IMG/VR virus record: IMGVR_UViG_3300035670_001072
Span: 1 to 27,081 of that record
From: a virus
Strand: one strand, 5' to 3'
DNA: 27,081 nucleotides
The notes beneath the pieces were generated by a model. The model did not search any database. It was not told the origin of the DNA and saw nothing but the letters and a program-made list of their open reading frames with translations. Shown one piece after another: positions 22,159 to 26,564 of the stretch. The position numbers and the translations under genes were made by a program. Numbering within the stretch: position 1 is the stretch's first letter; each line of letters opens with the position of its first letter.

Positions 22159-22351
22159 CTGCGATGCGGTTCTGGGAGCGTGTCTTGACTATGCAAAGAC
22201 ACTAGAAGTTGAACGTGATTTTTTGGCTGCCGCAATCAAGCGCCAAGATGAAACGATTAAAGAACTTGAAGACAATCAACCATCGCAACCTTGGTATTTC
22301 TGGGTACTGATAGGGGCTGCTAGTGGTATTGTGATAACAGGAGTACGGTAA
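22061..22351 (+). CDS. Lipobox plus C-terminal TM protein, u-spanin-like, nested start
   Basis: A 96-residue protein. The N-terminus is a lipoprotein-type signal (KSLKLFKKSVTLLVIGC) with lipobox VIGC at residues 15-18. The middle (about 25-70) is a charged helix with two Cys (CDAVLGACLDYAK). The C-terminus is a membrane helix after PWYF (about 77-95). An outer-membrane lipid anchor plus an inner-membrane helix in one chain is the design of unimolecular spanins such as T1 gp11, but the periplasmic part is shorter. AAGGAG inside the upstream gene lies 7 nt before this ATG (4 nt before an adjacent ATG at 22058), so the 98-nt overlap is a real nested start. It ends in a TAATG overlap with the FmdB-like gene. 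Confidence 0.6.
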   Translation: MKSLKLFKKSVTLLVIGCVITSTTIAGQKEKPNCDAVLGACLDYAKTLEVERDFLAAAIKRQDETIKELEDNQPSQPWYFWVLIGAASGIVITGVR

Positions 22352-22542
22352 TGGCAAAGTATGACGCAAAATGCGAAAAATGTCAACATGTATTCGAGTA
22401 CGAGGCGCCGATGTGTAACTCTGGAGACCCCCCGCCGCCGTGTCCCAAGTGTCACCATGAAGAGACTAAAAAACAGTTTGCTTTAAATAGTGGTGGCTTT
22501 ATCTTAAACGGGCAAGGTTGGTTTAAAAAGGGAGGCTACTGA
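22351..22542 (+). CDS. FmdB-family zinc ribbon protein
   Basis: A 63-residue protein with a zinc ribbon of C8, C11, C31 and C34 (CEKC ... CPKC), plus an extra Cys at 22. It ends in SGGFILNGQGWFKKGGY, the typical tail of FmdB-type proteins. The family is common in bacteria and phages and was first noted as a regulatory protein; its exact action is not settled. Length is normal for phage forms. It is coupled on both sides (TAATG before, TGATG-type overlap after), in the middle of the exported-protein group, though it is itself cytoplasmic. Confidence 0.78.
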   Translation: MAKYDAKCEKCQHVFEYEAPMCNSGDPPPPCPKCHHEETKKQFALNSGGFILNGQGWFKKGGY

Positions 22543-22838
22543 TGGTCTCATCTATACTAGCCGCAGTGTGTGGCGTTGCGCTGAGTACACAAGTCCGCAT
22601 GTGCACTGCTACTCTGCAACAACTTACTGCCCCATACCACCAGCGTCTTGAAAGTCAATTGACACCTATTGTAGAACATTTTGGGGATAATTATCTTGCA
22701 AACGGTATTGCAGTAGGTTATAATATTGGTTACAGGCGACAGATAGACCTTGGGCAGCGTATAAACTATATTGAGGCTGATGCCCGTGTTACGTTAGGAC
22801 AATCTTATGTAGGTACTCAACTATCTTGGAGATGGTGA
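22542..22838 (+). CDS. Small exported beta-barrel-like protein
   Basis: A 98-residue protein with a hydrophobic start (SSILAAVCGVALS) that reads as a weak signal peptide. A short helix follows (ATLQQLTAPYHQRLESQLTP), then alternating amphipathic strands (GIAVGYNIGYRRQIDL, NYIEADARVTLG, YVGTQLSWRW). The last strand ends in an aromatic residue, as in outer-membrane beta-barrels. With about three or four strands it would need to oligomerise to form a barrel. An outer-membrane phage protein could block superinfection, but that is inference. It could also be a secreted beta-sandwich. The start overlaps the FmdB-like stop. Confidence 0.5.
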   Translation: MVSSILAAVCGVALSTQVRMCTATLQQLTAPYHQRLESQLTPIVEHFGDNYLANGIAVGYNIGYRRQIDLGQRINYIEADARVTLGQSYVGTQLSWRW

Positions 22839-22894
22839 TGACTTATATTATTATCGTAGTACTATTAATCTATTACATAGTGGTGAAAAAATGA
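22838..22894 (+). CDS. Eighteen-residue membrane micro-protein
   Basis: MTYIIIVVLLIYYIVVKK: one membrane helix ending in two Lys, in full. The ATG overlaps the upstream stop (TGATG) and its own stop overlaps the next ATG (ATGA), so it is stitched into the coupled chain. GGAG lies about 8 nt before the ATG. It is far below normal gene-finding limits. The exact fit at both ends argues it is translated. Confidence 0.5.
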   Translation: MTYIIIVVLLIYYIVVKK

Positions 22895-23127
22895 ACATAA
22901 AAACTGACGACTTAGAACTCTTATTATGGTATCTAAAGAAAGAAAAGGCAGACCATAGTGCAGTAATGCAGGTCACCGCCAATTTTGAACTTATCTTTGA
23001 ATTTAAGGACGAAAAAGGGCGCGACTGTGAAATTATTATATATGATATGCAGATGCGCAACAAGCCCGTGCGTCTTAAGAAAGAGATGGACTTAGAAACT
23101 AGACTTGAAAAGGAGGACAAAGAATGA
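22891..23127 (+). CDS. Small unknown acidic/basic protein (78 residues)
   Basis: It starts in an ATGA overlap. The predicted pattern is an N-terminal helix (DDLELLLWYLKKEKADHS), strands (AVMQVTANFELIFEFKD, then RDCEIIIYDMQM) and a charged helical tail. No family is recognised. The end overlaps the next gene by 4 nt, and its last codons contain AGGAGG, the next gene's ribosome site. Confidence 0.6.
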   Translation: MNIKTDDLELLLWYLKKEKADHSAVMQVTANFELIFEFKDEKGRDCEIIIYDMQMRNKPVRLKKEMDLETRLEKEDKE

Positions 23128-23363
23128 GCGATGGAATGAGCGAAGCCTTTGGTAGTGCAAGGCGAAAAGAACGAGAGGCAGAGGCAAAGAAGTACATAGT
23201 ATTCTATGTGCTTAGAGCTACGCCCAAACTTAAAAAGTTTGAGACGCTGAAAGAAGCTAAGAAGTTCGGTGAAAAGATTAACAACATCGACGGCCAGACT
23301 GATAGCTGGGTTGATGCAATCGTGAAAGGAAAAGTATTATGTTCACCCGGATACTCGCGTTAG
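23124..23363 (+). CDS. Small basic unknown protein (79 residues)
   Basis: AGGAGG lies 7-8 nt before the ATG, so the start is clear. An N-terminal charged helix (ARRKEREAEAKK) leads to an alpha/beta part: YIVFYVLRATPKLKKF, KEAKKFGEKINN, WVDAIVKGKVL. Soluble; function unknown. It overlaps the following exported-protein gene by 25 nt in another frame. Confidence 0.6.
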   Translation: MSDGMSEAFGSARRKEREAEAKKYIVFYVLRATPKLKKFETLKEAKKFGEKINNIDGQTDSWVDAIVKGKVLCSPGYSR

Positions 23364-23524
23364 TATTTGTATTAGGCGTTACTCCCTTAACTATGGGAGA
23401 AGAAGACGAGCTAAGCGATTATAATATAACTATACCTTATGAACAGCAAGATAAATGGGATTGTATTATAGTTGAAGTCTGTAACTCAGAAGGAGATTGT
23501 GAATGGAGAATAACATGTCCATGA
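23339..23524 (+). CDS. Secreted peptide with four evenly spaced cysteines
   Basis: A 61-residue protein with a clear signal peptide (MFTRILALVFVLGVTPLTMG). The mature part of about 41 residues is acidic and carries Cys at 42, 48, 54 and 60, each exactly six apart, in WDCIIVEVCNSEGDCEWRITC. This reads as a beta-hairpin with turn NSEGD and nested pairs C48-C54 and C42-C60. It would be periplasmic. I know no named family. AAAGGA is 8 nt upstream. The start lies inside the upstream gene and its last codons overlap the longest version of the next frame. Confidence 0.6.
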   Translation: MFTRILALVFVLGVTPLTMGEEDELSDYNITIPYEQQDKWDCIIVEVCNSEGDCEWRITCP

Positions 23525-23541
23525 TTGACTTGGAGGAACCA

Positions 23542-23793
23542 ATGACTAAAGAAGAAACTAAAGAGTTAGCTAAGGCGTTGAAAGACATTAAAGAAGACGG
23601 TGTGCTATTGCAAGACGTACTCTTTAAAGTACTGCAGGTAAATGGTTATGTTAGCGTTTATCACAACGACAAGTACATTATCATTGAGAACACTAAAAAG
23701 TTTACTAGCAGCGTACCATTGAAGGTACGCACGTTTGATAAGATTGCAAAAGCGTTAGGTTACTCCTTGAAACGGTCATCCAAGTCGGGATGA
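23542..23793 (+). CDS. Small unknown protein closing the rightward chain
   Basis: An 83-residue protein: an N-terminal helix (KEETKELAKALKDIKED), a helix (VLLQDVLFKVLQVN), beta strands (GYVSVYHNDKYIIIEN) and a basic end (KIAKALGYSLKRSSKSG). I start at 23542, where GGAGG is 5 nt upstream; in-frame ATGs at 23503, 23515 and 23521 would overlap the secreted-peptide gene. The end overlaps the convergent dATP/dGTP-type gene by 34 bp, so the two transcripts share a short antisense region. Confidence 0.6.
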   Translation: MTKEETKELAKALKDIKEDGVLLQDVLFKVLQVNGYVSVYHNDKYIIIENTKKFTSSVPLKVRTFDKIAKALGYSLKRSSKSG

Positions 23794-24113
23794 GAGCTAT
23801 CATAAGATAGCAGCATAAGCAGGTTGACGCATGCATGGGCTAAGTGGTTGTGACCACTTTCCTCATCGTGCGTCTCGCCTGCATTCCATTTCATCATGTG
23901 TCTTTGGGCCGCAGCATAAAGTCTAGACCAAGCCATCCCTTTACGCCAGTTGTGCTCACCATACTTGCTAGCACCGAAGGTTAATACCTCGGCTACTGCA
24001 AATAAACTTTCAGAAGGTAACAGGTCCACGCGGACCTTGCCTTCGTCAAACTTTTTTCCTCCGCATTGCGAGACGTTTGCTTGCTGGGGATTTTGCTTTT
24101 TGTTTTTCTTCAC
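23760..24113 (-). CDS. dATP/dGTP diphosphohydrolase-type (MazG-like) protein
   Basis: A 117-residue protein matching the phage dATP/dGTP diphosphohydrolase N-terminal family (DUF5664). The pattern is KFDEGKVRVDLLP (21-33), then VLTFGASKYGEHNWRKGM (43-60), RHMMKWNAGE, and DEESGHNHLAHACVNLLML (83-101), whose Glu and His residues fit a metal-binding helical NTP pyrophosphatase. It would hydrolyse deoxypurine triphosphates to monophosphates, shifting nucleotide pools. Relatives (MazZ) occur in phages with modified purines, but no purZ gene is in the window. The start is a GTG with GGGAG 6-7 nt upstream. Its first 68 nt overlap another ORF, and its end overlaps a convergent gene. Confidence 0.75.
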   Translation of the reverse strand: MKKNKKQNPQQANVSQCGGKKFDEGKVRVDLLPSESLFAVAEVLTFGASKYGEHNWRKGMAWSRLYAAAQRHMMKWNAGETHDEESGHNHLAHACVNLLMLLSYDSSHPDLDDRFKE

Positions 24114-24216
24114 GTTGCTCTCCCATCTTCATGCATGAACCTTCGCTGCAAGGCTTGGTGCCCGGCACGCGTTTATAGCCTTTCCAGCATCCGCATTTGC
24201 GTTTTGCTTTAGCCAT
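24046..24216 (-). CDS. Hidden 56-residue basic Cys protein overlapping the diphosphohydrolase start
   Basis: An ORF from ATG at 24216 to TGA at 24046 that overlaps the next gene by 68 nt in another frame. It starts MAKAKRKCGCWKGYKRVPGT and has Cys at 8, 10, 23 and 28, then a Lys/Arg-rich end SPASKRLAMRRKK. That end closely matches the C-terminus of the neighbouring DUF6496-type protein (SSAAKRLAMMRKK). The gene begins 1 nt after that neighbour's stop and fills an otherwise empty 100-nt gap. The shared tail is strong evidence that it is translated. The four Cys suggest a metal site. The ribosome site (GAAGAAG) is weak, so coupling is likely. Confidence 0.65.
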   Translation of the reverse strand: MAKAKRKCGCWKGYKRVPGTKPCSEGSCMKMGEQREEKQKAKSPASKRLAMRRKKV

Positions 24217-24217
24217 A

Positions 24218-24406
24218 CTACTTCTTCTTTCGCATCATAGCAAGGCGCTTAGCTGCAGAGGACGGCTTTGCCTTTGAGTATCCGGCCTCACTCATCGCGA
24301 TTGCAACGGCTTGCTTTCGGCTTTTAACCTTAGCGCCACTGCTACTCTTAAGTTTTCCTTCTTTGTACTCACCCATTACTTTTTTGATTTTACTTTTGTT
24401 TGGCAT
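24218..24406 (-). CDS. Small basic DUF6496-type protein
   Basis: A 62-residue, very Lys-rich protein. KIKKVMGEYKEGKLKSSSGA and VKSRKQAVAIAMSEAGYSK (residues 27-45) match the DUF6496 pattern common in phages and some bacteria. The tail KPSSAAKRLAMMRKKK is shared with the overlapping 56-residue ORF downstream. High charge suggests nucleic-acid binding, perhaps packaged with DNA; this is inference. AAGGA is about 7-8 nt upstream, and it overlaps the previous gene by 17 nt. Confidence 0.72.
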   Translation of the reverse strand: MPNKSKIKKVMGEYKEGKLKSSSGAKVKSRKQAVAIAMSEAGYSKAKPSSAAKRLAMMRKKK

Positions 24407-24686
24407 TCTTCTTTCCTTTCTTTCGTTTGACTTCAGAGCGAGGAAGGTATTCCTCTATATCCTTGTACTCATCGACTCTCTCAATCCATTCTTCTGGCAG
24501 CTGCTCACACTTTTCTTTTTGAAATGCATACTCCCCAGCAAGATATTCCCCTATATCAATACCTTGTACGATATAGCCACAGCCTTGCAAGAAGTGTACA
24601 AAGGCATCAGCAGCTTCAGTCCATGAAGCTTCTTCTGAAACTTTCATTTGAATATAACTTTCACCATGTTTCTTTTTGAATATCAT
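24390..24686 (-). CDS. Unknown 98-residue protein after TerS
   Basis: It starts in a TAATG overlap with the TerS stop and has a strong GGAGG site 6 nt upstream. The protein has an alpha/beta start (IFKKKHGESYIQMKVSEEAS), a helical WTEAADAFVHFLQGCGYIVQ stretch, a middle containing GIDIGEYLAGEYAFQKEKCE, and a Lys-rich tail (KRKKGKKNAKQK). I do not recognise a family. Because it is coupled to TerS, a role in packaging or DNA handling is possible. Confidence 0.6.
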   Translation of the reverse strand: MIFKKKHGESYIQMKVSEEASWTEAADAFVHFLQGCGYIVQGIDIGEYLAGEYAFQKEKCEQLPEEWIERVDEYKDIEEYLPRSEVKRKKGKKNAKQK

Positions 24687-25078
24687 TATTCCTCCGGAAG
24701 TTTAAATTTATCTCGTAGCGTGACGTTAAGACTTGCGTGCTGACTTGGCGCCTGCCACCCACAAATTTTAGAAAGCACTTCAATTGCCTTCAATACCTCA
24801 CCGGGACGCGTAGTATCATCAATCAAAACATTTACCAATCGTCGTGCGGCCAGTTGTGGGACATTAGGAAACTCTTCTTGAATAGCAGCCGCCAAAGCAT
24901 TCTGAATCTTAGGGTTAGCTAGCATGATACTGCCAAGAGATTGCGCACTCTTTTCGGTTGTTACATTGTACCCCGCAGCAACCACAGCATCCTTTGCAGA
25001 CATCCCTTGTGAATGGGCTGCCACAAACTTCTGTTGTTTTACTGTAAGTTGTGGTTTATTTTTCAAATCTTCAGACAT
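24686..25078 (-). CDS. terS: Terminase small subunit
   Basis: A 130-residue protein with the terminase small-subunit pattern: LTVKQQKFVAAHSQGMSAKD (11-30), then AVVAAGYNVTTEKSAQSLGS and IMLANPKIQNALAAAIQEE. Residues 11-48 form the helix-turn-helix that binds the packaging site. The following helices (to about 115) form the oligomerisation part. The last ten residues or so are probably the TerL-contact tail. TerS normally sits right before TerL; here it is in a separate leftward operon about 15 kb away. The start overlaps the preceding gene by 16 nt, with only a weak ribosome site. The assignment is good on sequence alone. Confidence 0.8.
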   Translation of the reverse strand: MSEDLKNKPQLTVKQQKFVAAHSQGMSAKDAVVAAGYNVTTEKSAQSLGSIMLANPKIQNALAAAIQEEFPNVPQLAARRLVNVLIDDTTRPGEVLKAIEVLSKICGWQAPSQHASLNVTLRDKFKLPEE

Positions 25079-25257
25079 AAATTATCTTCGAAACCCCTAC
25101 CCCATATGTAGTCCATAAATTGCCGACGCTTTTCTTCAGTCTCTTTGTACTCGTTAACAATAAATCCAATGATTAACCAAGGCTCATCTTGTTGATGCTC
25201 ACTACAATAAGTCATTAAAGTCAATGCTGTTGCATACGGCGCTTTAGAATACTTCAC
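25063..25257 (-). CDS. Small unknown protein before TerS (GTG start)
   Basis: A 64-residue protein starting at GTG with AGGAG exactly 7 nt upstream, inside the end of the preceding gene. It contains PYATALTLMTYCSEHQQDEP, a hydrophobic WLIIGFIVNEY stretch and a charged helix with KRRQFMDYIWGRGFED. No family is recognised. Its end overlaps TerS by 16 nt, so translation of the two is probably linked. Confidence 0.58.
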   Translation of the reverse strand: MKYSKAPYATALTLMTYCSEHQQDEPWLIIGFIVNEYKETEEKRRQFMDYIWGRGFEDNLCLKI

Positions 25258-25735
25258 GTATTAACTCCTCGATGATAGCAACTTGATCTTGCAGTTTCTT
25301 TTCGTGCTTTTTGCTAGCATACTGGAGCGCAGTTTGTAACCGCTTTAAAAACTCTTCCGCCCTGCCTTTAGGTCCAAGTGCAGTTTGCTCTAAGATGCGT
25401 TGGCTTTCGACTGCAATACCGACAGTCGTTAGTTTAACATCCTTCTGTGTGGGTGAAGGGGTATTTGGGTTACTGGCCTTCATCATTGCAGCCGCCTGAT
25501 TAATCACTTCTTGGCTCGGCACATTCACATTCTGTGGTCGCTCTTTTTCTTTTAAAAACACAAACTCGGAACCGGGAAATTGGGCTCTCAATTCGGCCTC
25601 AGAAGTGCACGTGAACGGAAAGCCCGGTGGGTCATCATCCACACTTGAAACCGGGATAGCGCGCCCGGTTGCTATGTCTAATGGGACCGTATATACATTG
25701 CCCCTTTGCTGGACGTAAACTTTATTGGCGGGCAT
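25244..25735 (-). CDS. Unknown protein with C-terminal coiled coil (163 residues)
   Basis: The N-terminal part is beta-rich (KVYVQQRGNVYTVPLDIATG, then PGFPFTCTSEAELRAQFPGS). A disordered, Pro/Ser linker (SNPNTPSPTQ) follows, then a helical C-terminal third (EFLKRLQTALQYASKKHEKK and on) that looks like a coiled coil. The frame extends two codons upstream to a TTG at 25741; I use the ATG at 25735, which has GAGG 6-7 nt upstream. It overlaps the AT-hook gene by 14 nt. The function is unknown; a virion or packaging accessory is possible from its place in the TerS operon. Confidence 0.62.
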   Translation of the reverse strand: MPANKVYVQQRGNVYTVPLDIATGRAIPVSSVDDDPPGFPFTCTSEAELRAQFPGSEFVFLKEKERPQNVNVPSQEVINQAAAMMKASNPNTPSPTQKDVKLTTVGIAVESQRILEQTALGPKGRAEEFLKRLQTALQYASKKHEKKLQDQVAIIEELIREVF

Positions 25736-25958
25736 GTTCAACCTCTTTTAACCACCGACGTTTGTTAATATTCTTATAGCGCTCGCGGAGAGAAGGGTAC
25801 TTCATAACATACACCAGCGCATCCTCATACGACTGGTCACGCTTTTTTCGTGTAACCCCTTCCAGAGGCAGACCAAGTTCAAAACGCAAAACGTCCTCGA
25901 CAGCTTGCGCCAAGACTAATAAGTCTAGGATATGTTTTGGCCTGCCTCTACCACTCAT
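25722..25958 (-). CDS. AT-hook protein, first gene of TerS operon, apparently leaderless
   Basis: A 78-residue basic protein. The start MSGRGRPKHI contains an AT-hook core (R4-G5-R6-P7 followed by K8), known to bind the minor groove of AT-rich DNA. The rest is helical (LDLLVLAQAVEDVLRFELGL, then DALVYVMKYPSLRERYKNIN) and ends in a basic patch (KRRWLKEVEHARQ). The ATG lies only 7 nt after the -10 box, so the predicted transcript begins at or 1 nt before the ATG and has no ribosome site. No other in-frame start with a Shine-Dalgarno exists before residue 50. A DNA-binding regulator or packaging-site factor is plausible; the AT-hook is visible, the role inferred. Confidence 0.62.
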   Translation of the reverse strand: MSGRGRPKHILDLLVLAQAVEDVLRFELGLPLEGVTRKKRDQSYEDALVYVMKYPSLRERYKNINKRRWLKEVEHARQ

Positions 25959-25965
25959 AATACAT

Positions 25966-25993
25966 ATTATAGCACAAGCTTATAAAAAGTCAA
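25966..25993 (-). promoter_or_regulatory. Promoter of the TerS operon with -10 next to the ATG
   Basis: On the minus strand TTGACT (25993-25988), 16-nt spacer, TATAAT (25971-25966), with extended TGC. The spacer and -10 zone (TTTTATAAGCTTGTGCTATAAT region) resemble those of the late promoter at 15943-15971, both having TGTGCTATA. The predicted start is 25959 or 25958, that is, at the ATG. Confidence 0.7.
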
Positions 25994-26045
25994 GCTTTTT
26001 TTATAATCGATTGCTATTGTCTATGTTTTATACACATGCAGGGGC

Positions 26046-26082
26046 TATCGATAGCTATACGTATAGCATACGCTAGCTATAC
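26046..26082. repeat. Nested GCTATAC palindromic element, copy 2
   Basis: A second copy of the element at 16044-16077, with the same 14-bp palindrome GCTATACGTATAGC (26054-26067) plus CTATCGATAG (26045-26054) at its left edge. GGGG and CCCCCC runs bracket it, so one strand could fold into a long hairpin. It lies between the leftward TerS-operon promoter and the rightward promoter at 26136, the same kind of divergent site as copy 1. Confidence 0.7.
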
Positions 26083-26135
26083 CTCCCCCCAACAACACTT
26101 GTTATTTTATCAAAATAAAATAGATTTGTCAAGAC

Positions 26136-26164
26136 TTGTAAATTTAAAAGTCGTAGTGTATAAT
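26136..26164 (+). promoter_or_regulatory. Rightward promoter, AAGACTTG type, copy 1
   Basis: TTGTAA, 17-nt spacer, TATAAT. The -35 sits in AAGACTTGTAA and the -10 continues as TATAATACAAG; both blocks recur in the promoter at 26529-26557. Predicted start near 26171, giving a 20-nt leader with AAAGGA before the ATG at 26191. Confidence 0.7.
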
Positions 26165-26190
26165 ACAAGTATCTTCACGAAAGGAATACT

Positions 26191-26418
26191 ATGTTTGTTA
26201 AACTAGCGTTAGTATGTATGGCTCCGATAATTATTAACAATACCGATAGCTGGACTCCAAGAGATTCAGAGGTAGTAAAAGAAGCAGCTAAACGCTGCGA
26301 GATTAATTACCCTGCTGCACCATGTGTTAAGTATTTTATTAAAAAAGCAGAGCTGGATTATCATGTAATCTGTGGCGCACCAGAGCCTGAAGAAAGAGAA
26401 GGAGTAGAGATACAATGA
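26191..26418 (+). CDS. Small Cys-containing, probably exported protein
   Basis: A 75-residue protein with a hydrophobic N-terminus (KLALVCMAPIIIN) that may be a short signal or anchor. Three further Cys follow (36, 45, 61) in EVVKEAAKRCEINYPAAPC and HVICGAPEPEE. Even Cys number and the N-terminus suggest a disulfide-bonded periplasmic peptide. Unrecognised. GAAAGGA lies 7 nt before the ATG. It ends in an ATGA overlap with the next ORF. Confidence 0.55.
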   Translation: MFVKLALVCMAPIIINNTDSWTPRDSEVVKEAAKRCEINYPAAPCVKYFIKKAELDYHVICGAPEPEEREGVEIQ

Positions 26419-26525
26419 TTATTTATTTTTATGCAACACAAATGTTTCAAACGTGGGAAAACGGAAAACTTGTGTACGAGGGTCCAAGTTTTGAAATGGC
26501 TAAATATGCAACCGTTCCATTTTAA
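26415..26525 (+). CDS. Short 36-residue ORF
   Basis: It starts MIIYFYATQMFQTWENGKLV in an ATGA overlap with the preceding stop, with AAGGAG about 10 nt upstream. Aromatic-rich, no cysteine, no full membrane helix. It ends 3 nt before the next promoter's -35. The size is too small for a family call; the coupled start and exact fit before the promoter support it. Confidence 0.5.
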   Translation: MIIYFYATQMFQTWENGKLVYEGPSFEMAKYATVPF

Positions 26526-26528
26526 GAC

Positions 26529-26557
26529 TTGCAATGTAAAAATTGGTATGGTATAAT
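26529..26557 (+). promoter_or_regulatory. Rightward promoter, AAGACTTG type, copy 2, next to ATG
   Basis: TTGCAA, 17-nt spacer, TATAAT with extended TGG. It shares AAGACTTG-AA and TATAATACAAG with the promoter 393 bp upstream. The predicted start is 26564, one base before the ATG at 26565, so the message appears leaderless. Confidence 0.7.
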
Positions 26558-26564
26558 ACAAGAT

